DNA of 57,029 bases from Campylobacterales bacterium (GCA_026390165.1 JAPLGM010000009.1:1-57029); one strand, 5' to 3'. Positions 10,401-17,656 are shown, counted from the first letter of the stretch. Numbers and translations are program-made. The notes: generated from the letters alone by a model not told the origin.

Positions 10401-11012
10401 GGACTCGATCATGTTCTCGCCAGTGGTAAGAATGTTAATATTCTCGTTCTCGATACACAGGTTTACTCTAACACAGGGGGACAACAATCTAAAGCAACCT
10501 TTACAGGTGCCGTCGCGAAATTCGCAGCAGGGGGGAAAGCGGCGATGCCAAAAGATTTAGCTGCCATGGCGATCAACTACGAAAATGTTTATGTTGCCAA
10601 AGTCTCCATGGGGGCGAATGATAAAGCAACGGTTAAAGCATTTGTCGAAGCGGAACGGTACGATGGACCTTCGATTATTATCGCCTATTCCCATTGTGTT
10701 GCGCATGGGTATGATTTGAAATATGGGTTCGATCAGCAAAAGAGAGCTGTTGATAGTGGGCTATGGCCGATATTCCGTTTCAACCCTGAAAAAGTCAAAG
10801 AGGGTGAGAATCCATTGACCCTTGATTATAAAGGGCCTAAAATCGATGTAAAAGATTTTATGTACCGTGAAACGCGCTTTAAAATGGTCGAAAAAATGAA
10901 CCCCATTTCGGCAGTTGCCTTTTTGGATACGGCTGCTCATACGGCGCAATCACTTTACAAACGGTACCAAAGTTTACACGAACACTATCAGCCTAAAAAT
11001 GAGGAGGCATAA
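7446..11012 (+). CDS. nifJ: Pyruvate:ferredoxin (flavodoxin) oxidoreductase, single chain
   Basis: A 1188-residue homodimeric-type enzyme interconverting pyruvate + CoA and acetyl-CoA + CO2 with ferredoxin. The N-terminal pyruvate-binding region is visible (AHKINEVIAIYPITPSSPMG). In the middle are two 4Fe-4S motifs, CIQCNKCVSACP (about residue 695) and CTGCALCVEVCP (about 753). The C-terminal thiamine-diphosphate part includes GACPGCGETPY, ATGCSSIYGGNLPTTPW and GGDGWAYDIGYGG, with a proximal-cluster cysteine in the HCVAHG region. Length and motif order match NifJ/PorA-type enzymes. In Campylobacterota that use the reductive TCA cycle this enzyme can run in the CO2-fixing direction; that is inference here. 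A PyrD-like gene follows after 2 bases. Confidence 0.96.
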   Translation: MTGNKTITVDGNEAVALVAHKINEVIAIYPITPSSPMGEFSDLYSSKGEKNIFGTIPEVYEMQSEGGASGAVHGALQAGALTTTFTASQGLLLMIPNMYKIAGELTSTVFHVAARSLAAQGLSIFGDHQDVMGVRQTGFALLASNCVQEAHDFALISQAASLSSRIPFLHFFDGFRTSHEVSRIEALSDDDLKGMMNDELIAAHCQRGLTPDRPVLRGTSQNPDVYFQGRESVNKYYAALPAILQEQMDLFKKLTGRAYKLFDYVGALDAEKVIVLMGSGAEAVEESVAYLNGHGHKVGMVKVRLALPFAIEAFIDALPKTLKSIAVLDRTKESGSVGEPLYHDVVTALFEHRASLPFGMPTIIGGRYGLSSKEFTPAMIIGIYDELSKDLPKNHFTIGIDDDVTFTSLEYDHNFILENPTQFQALFYGLGSDGTVGANKNTIKIIGTETDNYAQGYFVYDSKKSGSMTISHLRFGREPIKSTYLIQKADFIGVHQAVFLEKLDLLEIAKEGAVFLLNTPYSKDEVWSHLPRVTQEKIIEKKIKFYVIDGYSVAQKSNMGRRINTVMQTCFFAISGILGRDEAIAKIKKSIQKSYGAKGDLIVQMNFEAVDNTLENLYEVNVPEKADSAQELIPVLKGDLSPFIAEVIGKITAYKGDELRVSQIPDDGTWPTGTTQYEKRNIGHEVPVWDADTCIQCNKCVSACPHSVIRSTIFDLSFRDNAPQGFNSKLAKGKKYSESDYFNISVAVEDCTGCALCVEVCPAKNKSQTNLKAINMAPLAPIRETGIEQWDYFLSLPKMDRSQLDHDDLKESQFLEPLFEFSGACPGCGETPYVKLASQLFGDRMVIANATGCSSIYGGNLPTTPWKKNGEGRGPAWSNSLFEDNAEFGLGFRLAIDNHNERAKSLLESLKGSLDATLVDEILSAIQHEESQIETQRIRVESLKKALGSLDSNEAKSLLDIADYLVKKSVWIMGGDGWAYDIGYGGLDHVLASGKNVNILVLDTQVYSNTGGQQSKATFTGAVAKFAAGGKAAMPKDLAAMAINYENVYVAKVSMGANDKATVKAFVEAERYDGPSIIIAYSHCVAHGYDLKYGFDQQKRAVDSGLWPIFRFNPEKVKEGENPLTLDYKGPKIDVKDFMYRETRFKMVEKMNPISAVAFLDTAAHTAQSLYKRYQSLHEHYQPKNEEA

Positions 11013-11014
11013 CC

Positions 11015-12010
11015 ATGGAACTTACAACGACTTTTTGCACATTAACACTTAAAAATCCTCTTATTGCCAGTGCGTCACCCCTGACGGGATCATTGGAGAG
11101 CATCCAAAAGCTTGAGGCTAACGGAATTGCCGCCGTGATACTGCACTCTCTTTTCGAAGAGGAGATCAACCACGAAATGCATAAAATTGATTACTTTTTA
11201 CATGCCCATAGTAACTCGAATGCCGAAGCCTCCAGTTATCTCCCGACGGAACTTGATTTTGACAATCTCCAATCGGAGCATTACATTGAGGAGATTCGAC
11301 GGATCAAAAAAGCGGTTTCGATCCCCGTGATTGCCAGTCTTAATGGTGTCTCGATAGGGGGGTGGGTGAAATACGCTACCAAACTTCAAGAAGCGGGAGC
11401 CGATGCGTTGGAACTCAACATCACCTATGTCCCTACTTCAATTGATATGGAGGGGGGTGTTGTCGAACAAATATATATTGATACCGTTACAATGGTACGA
11501 CAACACATTACTATCCCCCTTAATATCAAAATGTCCTCCTCTTTCTCTAACCCTGCCAATATGGCAAAGCGATTTGTCGAAGCGGGGGCAGATGGGATAA
11601 CGTTGTTCGATAACCCGACACGTGTTGATGTCGATCTTGAACTTCTCACAGCCTTGCAACGCGCAAATATAACAGGCTCTGCAAATGGGAGTGAAACACT
11701 CCGTTGGTGTGCGATTCTTTATAAAAAGCTTTCGTGTACTTTGTGTGCTAATACGGGGATTCATACGGGTGAAGATGTCCTCAAAGCGATAATGAGTGGG
11801 GCAGATGCGGTTGCACTGGCTTCGGTTCTCCTAATAAAAGGGGAGGGGGAGGTAAAAAATATTCTCAACGAGGTCACCGATTGGATGCAAGCGCATGAGT
11901 ACACCTCAATTGAGCAGATGAAAGGGAGCATTTCACTACTTCATACCGATAACCCTGCCGCATACGAACGTAACTCTTATATGTATGCCTTACAGCACTA
12001 CCGCCGTTAA
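11015..12010 (+). CDS. Dihydroorotate dehydrogenase-like flavoprotein
   Basis: A 331-residue TIM-barrel protein of the PyrD family, beginning with the family pattern LKNPLIASASPLTGSLESI. Further matching parts are ADALELNITYVPT, IKMSSSFSNPANMAK, ADGITLFDN, and the C-terminal phosphate-binding region TGIHTGEDVLKAIMSGADAVALAS. The consistent pairing of this subfamily with single-chain pyruvate:ferredoxin oxidoreductases in bacteria suggests a role with that enzyme rather than in pyrimidine synthesis, though the substrate is unknown. It starts 2 bases after the nifJ stop with GGAGG just upstream, so the two are co-translated. Real dihydroorotate dehydrogenase activity cannot be excluded from sequence. 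Confidence 0.85.
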   Translation: MELTTTFCTLTLKNPLIASASPLTGSLESIQKLEANGIAAVILHSLFEEEINHEMHKIDYFLHAHSNSNAEASSYLPTELDFDNLQSEHYIEEIRRIKKAVSIPVIASLNGVSIGGWVKYATKLQEAGADALELNITYVPTSIDMEGGVVEQIYIDTVTMVRQHITIPLNIKMSSSFSNPANMAKRFVEAGADGITLFDNPTRVDVDLELLTALQRANITGSANGSETLRWCAILYKKLSCTLCANTGIHTGEDVLKAIMSGADAVALASVLLIKGEGEVKNILNEVTDWMQAHEYTSIEQMKGSISLLHTDNPAAYERNSYMYALQHYRR

Positions 12011-12024
12011 AGCGGTGGTTAGTG
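11996..12024. terminator. Putative bidirectional stem-loop between convergent genes
   Basis: CACTA-CCGC pairs with GCGG-(4-base bulge)-TAGTG around a short loop. The structure overlaps the end of the PyrD-like gene (stop 12008-12010) and abuts the stop of the convergent gene at 12019. The + strand shows a T-rich stretch after it (TAGTTTCTTT). It is short and imperfect, so only moderately likely to terminate. Confidence 0.35.
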
Positions 12025-12795
12025 TAGTTTCTTTGTGACTCCATAAAGAGTTTCACACTGTTCCCATCCCCCCTCTACTGTCTCAAACCAATTTAAAAAC
12101 TTCGTTACATTTTCAGCTCTAAAAAGTGATCCGTGTTGCGGTGCAATGGTCGAAACTTCATGAACACGGACACAGTGTACCCATGCACGGCAAAAACGGT
12201 TTCCTGCCATATAACGTGCATGAAATCCTTCAAGATAGGGGCGGTGTTCGTCGAAATCATTGACATCTTTATTGAGATTCTGAGGAGAGGAAATGGCCGC
12301 GCCGATGTCCCCCGAAAAGAGAATTTTGGATCGGCTGTCATAGAGGGAAAAATTACCGGGTGAGTGAAGAAAATGGGCAGGGATAAATTGTAAAAAATCA
12401 TTTTTGAATTTGATTCTTGCCCCATGATCTTCCAATGCGACGATTCGCCCCATATCCATCAATCCGTAATGTCCCATAAATCTAACCCATAATTGTGACA
12501 TTACCAACTGTGCTGATGTGGCAACGCTCCATTGGCTAATGGAGCCTGCGACATCGGGGTCTTGGTGCGAAAAAAAGATGTATTTGAGTTTGGACGGGTC
12601 AATATGGCGTGATACTGCATCATAAAGCTCATCAAAAATCGCGCCACATCCGGGATCAATGAGAATTGCACTCTCATTTTGAAGTATCAAGTATTGGTTA
12701 ACGGAGAGAGAGTAATCCTGATGCTCCTCATCTTCGAGAGCAAACATAATACATTTGTGGGATCCATCATCGTACAACAGTGTTTCGTTGTTCAT
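12019..12795 (-). CDS. Oxygen-binding diiron protein (ODP-like, metallo-beta-lactamase fold)
   Basis: A 258-residue MBL-fold protein resembling the stand-alone diiron domain of flavodiiron proteins. Metal-ligand motifs are visible: HQDPD at about 77-81 (family HxExD type), HFLHSPGNFSLYD, SGDIGAA, and PQHG near the C-terminus. There is no flavodoxin domain, so it probably does not reduce O2 with flavin electrons by itself. Related ODPs act as O2 or redox sensors for chemotaxis kinases in spirochetes. Its start codon overlaps the stop of the receiver-PilZ gene (ATGA type), so the two are translationally coupled. The pairing suggests an oxygen- or redox-linked signal to a c-di-GMP effector; this is inference. 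Confidence 0.8.
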   Translation of the reverse strand: MNNETLLYDDGSHKCIMFALEDEEHQDYSLSVNQYLILQNESAILIDPGCGAIFDELYDAVSRHIDPSKLKYIFFSHQDPDVAGSISQWSVATSAQLVMSQLWVRFMGHYGLMDMGRIVALEDHGARIKFKNDFLQFIPAHFLHSPGNFSLYDSRSKILFSGDIGAAISSPQNLNKDVNDFDEHRPYLEGFHARYMAGNRFCRAWVHCVRVHEVSTIAPQHGSLFRAENVTKFLNWFETVEGGWEQCETLYGVTKKLH

Positions 12796-14300
12796 AATTG
12801 CAATCCCTTAAATTCACGTATCAGTACCAATTGGCGTTTTGACACATAATCGATTAGAGTTTTTTTCCCTTGAGCGTGTAGGTCATAGATAAAAACCACC
12901 TCAAATCGGTGATTTACCTCGGCAATTCGGAACACTACCGCAGGGGTGTTGATAATGACGGGGCGCAATTCATTGGTGATTACCATATCAAGAATGACAC
13001 TTTTATTGACCGTAAATCCTGAAGGAAGTAAAGATAACTGTATTCTCATCCCTTTAATGGAAACATCTGAAATCTTTAAATCACTCCCAAATTTACGCCC
13101 CTCATACAATATAGTAACTTGCATCGCTGCATCTGGGACTACTCGTATTGCGTCGCGACGTATGGGTGAAGTTTGCACCAATGTATAATTTATAAATTGA
13201 ACGGTTTGATTGTCGAAATCAATCCGTTTTATCCCCTTGGCTTCAATAGTTAAGGGAAAAAGGTCAGATGTTAGATAAAACATCTCTGCCAATTGAATTG
13301 CTTTGAGTTGGATATAAGGAGTTTTAAGAGAAGCTTTTTGCTCTTCAACACTAATGATTAATCCATCGTTAGTGATAGTAAGCCCTTTATAGAAATTGTG
13401 TACCTTGATCTTCGCCCCACTGCGCAGCGCCATTTCAAGCAATCCTCGAACCATATTCTCATCTTTTATAAGACGTTCGTGCTCTAGTGCATTAGGATCA
13501 TAAAGCTTGAGTAATCCCAATTCAGTAACATCATTAAAAGATAAAACAGAATAGCCCTCTTTTTCAGGGATAGTTTGAAAACTGAGTATAAAATGGTGCG
13601 ATACATTATCGGTAGAGGCAATTTTGGTATTGAATAATCTACCGATATGGGTTGAAATCTCATCGAACCACTCTATTTCATCATGATTATACAAAAAACC
13701 GTTGTGTTTAAGTAATAGTTGTTCAAATGTGGCAAACTTTTTTTTCAACTCTTCAATAGTCGTAACCCCGAAAAAATCGAGACAGGGATGATTGGCCATT
13801 ACAACGCTACGATTGTGCAGTAATAGCAATAAATTGTTTTGATAGTTAAAAATAGTATGAAGATTAGCATTAAATAGTTTTTGATGCAATGCCTCATCCA
13901 AAACCTTTACACACCGCTCTAGCGTTACGAGTATTTCATCAATTTTAAGAGGTTTTTTCAGATAATCAAACACTCCTAATTGTATGGAACGATGGAGAAA
14001 GGAAATTTCATCATACGCAGTAGTCACGATGATTTTTGTTTCAGGTTCGATTTTCAATATTGCCGCTACCATACTTAATCCGTCCATTTTAGGCATGGTG
14101 ATATCGGTAATAACGATTTCTGGACGATGCTTTTCAAACAGTTTTAGTCCCTCTTCACCATCCAATGCGCTATAAAAGGTGTCGAAAAGTTTTTTAAACA
14201 TAATAGTAGCTTGCGCATTTAACCCTTCATTATCTTCGACGTACAAAAGCGAATAAGGATGAAGTAAACTGCGTAAATGCTTAAGTGCGTTAGCATCCAT
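12792..14300 (-). CDS. Response regulator with C-terminal PilZ (c-di-GMP-binding) domain
   Basis: 502 residues. The N-terminal receiver (about 15-130) has Asp66 in VITDITMPKMDG and a KKPLK lysine motif. The middle (about 150-280) looks PAS-like (LLLLHNRSVVMANHPCLDFFG; FQTIPEKEGYSVLSFNDVTEL), followed by a region of unknown fold. A C-terminal PilZ domain starts with RRDAIR at 381-386 and DVSIKG at 412-417, the two halves of the c-di-GMP-binding signature. The protein could therefore integrate phosphorylation and c-di-GMP. No kinase gene adjoins it. The next gene in the same transcript is the diiron protein. Upstream, 215 bases separate it from the divergent rnpB gene, including a perfect GGGTAA-A-TTACCC palindrome at 14452-14464 that could be an operator. 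Confidence 0.88.
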   Translation of the reverse strand: MDANALKHLRSLLHPYSLLYVEDNEGLNAQATIMFKKLFDTFYSALDGEEGLKLFEKHRPEIVITDITMPKMDGLSMVAAILKIEPETKIIVTTAYDEISFLHRSIQLGVFDYLKKPLKIDEILVTLERCVKVLDEALHQKLFNANLHTIFNYQNNLLLLLHNRSVVMANHPCLDFFGVTTIEELKKKFATFEQLLLKHNGFLYNHDEIEWFDEISTHIGRLFNTKIASTDNVSHHFILSFQTIPEKEGYSVLSFNDVTELGLLKLYDPNALEHERLIKDENMVRGLLEMALRSGAKIKVHNFYKGLTITNDGLIISVEEQKASLKTPYIQLKAIQLAEMFYLTSDLFPLTIEAKGIKRIDFDNQTVQFINYTLVQTSPIRRDAIRVVPDAAMQVTILYEGRKFGSDLKISDVSIKGMRIQLSLLPSGFTVNKSVILDMVITNELRPVIINTPAVVFRIAEVNHRFEVVFIYDLHAQGKKTLIDYVSKRQLVLIREFKGLQL

Positions 14301-14506
14301 CGCTAATCTCCATCTCTATTATTTTATTATGATAGTATCATTAATTCAATTATTTTTTAGCCAAAATCGATTAATTTTTAGGAAAAATAGTACAGAGTTT
14401 TCATCGATTCGTGTATCATATAGCTTGGGGATGTAATCGAATTAAATTTATGGGTAAATTACCCTAGGCCGATAATGATTCAATAAAGAGTTAAGCGGGT
14501 TTTCTC

Positions 14507-14512
14507 TATAAT
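14507..14512 (+). promoter_or_regulatory. -10 box for rnpB
   Basis: TATAAT lies 4-6 bases before the likely first base of RNase P RNA (about 14516-14518). No clear -35 hexamer is seen at the expected distance, which is common in Campylobacterota sigma-70 promoters. Confidence 0.6.
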
Positions 14513-14515
14513 TAT

Positions 14516-14850
14516 GGAAGGTACACAGGTGATAGCTTGAATGTAAATTCAAGAGGAAAGTCCGGGCTGCTGTAGGACACGGTTCCATCTAACGGATGGC
14601 CACGGTAACGTGAGGGACAGTGCAACAGAGAGTAAACCGCCAAAATTTCGGTTTTGGTAAGGGTGAAACGGCGGGGTAAGAGCCCACCAGTCTCATAGGC
14701 AACTATGAGAGCTATGTAAACCCAACCGCGCAGCAAGAAACAGATGGTTAGCGTCCTACATTGCTATTGTTTCGCTAGAAGCTGTGAGTGATCACAGCGG
14801 TAGATTAATTATCACTTTATCCAGAACCCGGCTTATGTGTACCTACTTCC
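14516..14850 (+). ncRNA. rnpB: RNase P RNA (class A)
   Basis: The catalytic RNA of ribonuclease P, which matures tRNA 5' ends. Conserved blocks are readable in order: GAGGAAAGTCCGGGCT, CACGGTAACGTGAGGGACAG, CAACAGAGAGTAAACCGCC, GGTAAGGGTGAAACGGCGGG, TAAGAGCCCACCAG, AAACCCAACC, and the closing CCAGAACCCGGCTTA. The 5' GGAAGGTACACA pairs with the 3' TGTGTACCTACTTCC as helix P1, which sets both ends. At about 335 nt the length is typical of a compact bacterial type. Its last 20 bases are repeated exactly at 16359-16378, showing that the 3' end served as an integration site. Confidence 0.95.
14829..14848 (+). repeat. Attachment-site-like direct repeat, left copy (inside rnpB 3' end)
   Basis: The 20 bases CGGCTTATGTGTACCTACTT are identical to 16359-16378. 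The flanking bases differ, so the identity is bounded. An integrase remnant lies immediately inside. This is the pattern left by site-specific integration into the 3' end of an RNA gene. Confidence 0.7.
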
Positions 14851-14876
14851 CTTGTAAGCGCCTGTACGACGGGGTT

Positions 14877-15131
14877 TCAGAGCTTCCTAATTTCCGACTG
14901 TGACCATATTGTGTCAAATAAATCGAAATTTTTACCCAAATCAATCGTTTTTGAATCAATCACACTTGCATAATAGGATAGTGTAATTCTCGGTGACGAA
15001 TGACCCAATAATCCTGCAAGTTCATTTATACTCACAATACTATTTTGTAGCATGATCGTTGCAAAGGTATGACGTGTCGAATATAATTTTCGTTTCTCCA
15101 TGCCACACCGTTTGAGAAGATTCCACCATCT
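14877..15131 (-). pseudogene. C-terminal remnant of a tyrosine recombinase (integrase)
   Basis: About 85 codons encode the catalytic end of a phage-type integrase: WWNLLKRCGMEKRKLYSTRHTFATIMLQ, then LAGLLGHSSPRITLSYYASV. The RHTFA box, the GHSS motif (second basic/His residue) and a tyrosine in LSYYA are present. The frame is closed by TAA (15132-15134) directly upstream, and no N-terminal or first-arginine region is found, so at least two thirds of the gene is lost. An ATG-initiated short frame begins at 15101. It lies 26 bases from the end of rnpB, with its C-terminus toward it, as expected for an integrase next to its own attachment site. Confidence 0.75.
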
Positions 15132-15214
15132 TTATAAAATGTTAGCATGAAACAACCGTGATATCTATTCAATAGAATTGACTTATACACATTTGCAAAA
15201 TCACACAATGATGT

Positions 15215-15490
15215 TTATGGCAAAGACCACTGAGAAAGCAACCACATCCCTTCAAATAAAACAAACTGCACAACCAATATTACCCAAAACGTTTTTTGGT
15301 ACTTTTGACTTTTATGACGGAAGAATTTTTGAGCAAATACCGCACCGACACTTCCGCCTATCATAGCAAGGATGAAAAGGGTTTTTTCACTAATACGTCT
15401 ACGGTTGGTGTGGGCAAGAAATTTATCATAGCCAAATACCAAAAAAGTTACTAGATTAAAGAGTGTGAATAGGAGAATAAGTGCTTTCAT
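15215..15490 (-). CDS. DUF1294 family small membrane protein
   Basis: 91 residues with three hydrophobic segments (about 3-22, 38-58 and 68-86) and the family pattern FGYDKFLAHTNRRRISEKTLFILAMIGGSVGA followed by RHKSQK. Function is unknown. The start overlaps the stop of the upstream GIY-YIG gene by 4 bases, so the two are coupled. Both lie inside the segment bounded by rnpB-derived repeats, and so were probably brought in together. Confidence 0.75.
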   Translation of the reverse strand: MKALILLFTLFNLVTFLVFGYDKFLAHTNRRRISEKTLFILAMIGGSVGAVFAQKFFRHKSQKYQKTFWVILVVQFVLFEGMWLLSQWSLP

Positions 15491-15768
15491 ACGTAGAACT
15501 TCGGATTAGAATGTATTAGGGCAGTTTTTTGATCTCGAGTTAATTTTTTGATTGCTTTTTCACGCTTTAAGGCAGAAGGCTTATCACCGCAATCCTCATG
15601 ATAGATTAACTCCACAGGACGACGGCTTCGAGTATATTTCGCCCCTTTAGCCGAGGTGTTATGCTCATTGATACGTCGCTTAAGTTCTGTCGTAATACCA
15701 GTGTAGTAGGTATCGTCACTACATCGAAGAATGTAGATACTATAAGAGGACATAAGGATGGTATTCAT
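15487..15768 (-). CDS. GIY-YIG nuclease superfamily protein (UPF0213/YhbQ type)
   Basis: 93 residues containing the single GIY-YIG domain: YSIYILRCSDDTYYTGIT (the Y-I-L and Y-T-G positions), then LKRRINEHN and GAKYTRSRRPVELIYHED, ending with a basic helix ALKREKAIKKLTRDQK. These small proteins are stand-alone nuclease domains of unclear biological role. The start could be at 15768 or at the sixth codon (15753); neither has a strong ribosome-binding site. It is coupled to the DUF1294 gene within the putative integrated segment. Confidence 0.85.
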   Translation of the reverse strand: MNTILMSSYSIYILRCSDDTYYTGITTELKRRINEHNTSAKGAKYTRSRRPVELIYHEDCGDKPSALKREKAIKKLTRDQKTALIHSNPKFYV

Positions 15769-15815
15769 AAGAGAAGTATAGCAGTAGAAGATGAAAGTTG
15801 TGACCCTAAAGCATA

Positions 15816-15905
15816 ATAAAGCATAGCGTTTCAGTCACAGAAGTACCTCACCCTCCCCCTAAAATAGGGTGTAAAAAGTAACATGGATTATGTGCTACCT
15901 GCTTT
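15816..15905. repeat. About 90-base repeat, copy A
   Basis: It starts with the 25 bases 15816-15840, identical to 16294-16318, and continues with a hairpin core (CCCTAAAATAGGG type) and ends with TTATGTGCTACCTGCTT, a diverged form of the rnpB 3' end. With copy B it flanks the HTH gene. On the minus strand it lies just after that gene's stop and could act as its terminator. Confidence 0.65.
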
Positions 15906-15906
15906 T

Positions 15907-16281
15907 TTACGCCGCACTACTACCAAATCCAAACTCCACCCGAAAATCAGTTGCTTGAACGGTTGGGATGAGGTTGTTTTTTTCTTTGTGCAATTCAACG
16001 ATTCCATAGCGTTCTAATGTTTTGAGAGTACGTGAAAGATTCGATTTTTTTCGACCTGTCAAAGATTCAAGCTCTGTTAAAGATTTCGGGTGTTTTTCAT
16101 CAATTATTTTTAGAAGTTCTTGATTTTTGTTGCTAAGAATTTGAGCGAGTGACTTGATCGATTCAAACCATACTTTCGGTTCATCTACTTTGGGCTTGTA
16201 TGCCCCTTTGGCAATGGCAATGGTACGTTGGATGTAATCGGTTTTATTCATAATTCCGACATATAAAATTTTAGATTTCAT
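15907..16281 (-). CDS. Winged-helix DNA-binding protein (HVO_A0114/MarR-like)
   Basis: About 124 residues. The middle carries a winged helix: SLAQILSNKNQELLKIIDEKHP, then SLTELESLTGRKKSNLSRTLKTLERYGIVEL and a wing. This layout matches the family often found as the DNA-binding partner of a small toxin-like protein, but no such partner is adjacent here. I chose the start at 16281 because AAGGA stands about 8 bases before that ATG; a longer frame to 16302 begins inside the flanking repeat. The gene is bracketed by two copies of a 90-base repeat and looks like a small inserted cassette. Confidence 0.75.
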   Translation of the reverse strand: MKSKILYVGIMNKTDYIQRTIAIAKGAYKPKVDEPKVWFESIKSLAQILSNKNQELLKIIDEKHPKSLTELESLTGRKKSNLSRTLKTLERYGIVELHKEKNNLIPTVQATDFRVEFGFGSSAA

Positions 16282-16293
16282 AATTTTTTCCTT

Positions 16294-16385
16294 ATAAAGC
16301 ATAGCGTTTCAGTCACAGTAGTGCTTCAAACCCCGTAAAATAGGGGGTTTGAGTAATACGGCTTATGTGTACCTACTTACCTTTT
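16294..16385. repeat. About 90-base repeat, copy B
   Basis: It begins with the same 25 bases as copy A and contains a stronger hairpin (AAACCCC-GTAAAAT-AGGGGGTTT, about 16328-16350). It ends in the exact 20-base rnpB 3' copy at 16359-16378. The stop codon of the kinase gene at 16373 lies within it. Confidence 0.65.
16359..16378 (+). repeat. Attachment-site-like direct repeat, right copy
   Basis: An exact copy of the last 20 bases of rnpB (14829-14848), 1530 bases away, in the same orientation. It marks the probable distal boundary of the integrated element. Confidence 0.7.
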
Positions 16386-17656
16386 GGAATCTTCAATCCA
16401 AAGGTACTTCCCTCTCCGAGTTTACTCGAGACAAAAACCTCTCCGCCGAGCAGTTCTTCAACGATTTTTTTGGTCATATAGAGTCCAATCCCTGATCCGC
16501 CTGCTTGAACTTTGAGCTGAGAATCAAGCCTCTCGAACGGTTTAAAGAGTCTGCTCTTCTCGTCATCATCGAAACCTATTCCCGTATCGCTCACAGTAAT
16601 TACAACATACTCTTTCTCCTCATAGGCACCCACTGTGATTAATCCGTTTTCTGTATACTTCACCGCGTTGCTTAAATAGTTCAATATAGACTGTTCAACT
16701 CTTCGTCTATCGCTGCAAAGTTCTATTGCGTGGTCAAGTTCAATCTGTAAAGAGAGATTTTTTTTCTTTATGCTCTCTTCTACCATTCTTGCAACTTCAT
16801 CAACCAGCGCATTTAGTTCAAACTGCTCCGGCACTGCCTCGATGTGGCCTGCTTCGATCTTGGAGATATCGATAACATCTACGATCATACTGAGCAGATG
16901 TTTGGCAGCCCCATTGATACGCCCTAAATAATCTTTCTGTTTTTCCTCTATTTTACCGACCATTCCGGTTAAGATAAGTGTTGTGAAGCCGATGATAGCA
17001 TTAAGCGGCGTGCGCAGTTCATGAGACATACTGGCGATAAACATCGATTTCATAGTGTCTAGCTCTTTTAGTCTCTCATTGGCAAGTCTTAGTTCTGATG
17101 TACGAGCATCAACTGTTTTTTCCAGAGTTTGACTATACTCTTGAAGTTGTTGTTGTTGATCTTCAATCTTATTTTTACTGTTTTGAAGGTCAACGATCTG
17201 TCTGTACTGTGTCAGAGCCGTACGCATTGTCGTATACAGTCTGTCCGTTGTAAGTTCTGTTTTTTCTTTGTAATCATTGATATCATAATTGTCAATGACA
17301 AAGCGCTCAGGCGCTTTTCCAGGCTGTCCGGTACGAATGATAATCCTTGTCAAAGGGTCCTTTAACTCTTTGCGCAAAAATTCAACTACATCAAATCCTG
17401 CATGGTCTGTTTCCATCACAATATCGAGTAAAATAACGGCGAAAGATTGCTTCTTCAGTATCTCTATCGCTTCTTTGGCACTATAGGCAGAAGTGATTGC
17501 AAGTGTTTTGCGTGAAAGTATAAAATCATTGAGTGCAAGTTTGGTAAAAGAATGAACCCCTGCGTCATCATCGACAACCAAAATATTCCATCTGTCCGTC
17601 TCGGTTTGTGAAGGAGCGTTTACCTCTTCTTCTGCGAATAACAATTCATCACTCAC
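16373..17656 (-). CDS. Receiver-histidine kinase (REC-coiled coil-HisKA-HATPase)
   Basis: 427 residues, soluble. The N-terminal receiver has Asp78 in VILLDIVMETDHAGFD and a long tail containing GQPGKAPERFVIDNYDINDY, typical of receivers that precede DUF3369-type or kinase modules. A coiled coil follows at about 155-205. The phosphoacceptor is His212 in MSHELRTPLNAIIGF. The ATPase domain shows SNAVKYTENG, DTGIGFDDD and GGSGIGLYMTKK. The last residues coincide with the rnpB-derived repeat, so the final codons may have been replaced on integration, but the catalytic domain is complete. No dedicated partner regulator is next to it. The upstream gap to pgk is 352 bases. Confidence 0.9.
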   Translation of the reverse strand: MSDELLFAEEEVNAPSQTETDRWNILVVDDDAGVHSFTKLALNDFILSRKTLAITSAYSAKEAIEILKKQSFAVILLDIVMETDHAGFDVVEFLRKELKDPLTRIIIRTGQPGKAPERFVIDNYDINDYKEKTELTTDRLYTTMRTALTQYRQIVDLQNSKNKIEDQQQQLQEYSQTLEKTVDARTSELRLANERLKELDTMKSMFIASMSHELRTPLNAIIGFTTLILTGMVGKIEEKQKDYLGRINGAAKHLLSMIVDVIDISKIEAGHIEAVPEQFELNALVDEVARMVEESIKKKNLSLQIELDHAIELCSDRRRVEQSILNYLSNAVKYTENGLITVGAYEEKEYVVITVSDTGIGFDDDEKSRLFKPFERLDSQLKVQAGGSGIGLYMTKKIVEELLGGEVFVSSKLGEGSTFGLKIPKGK

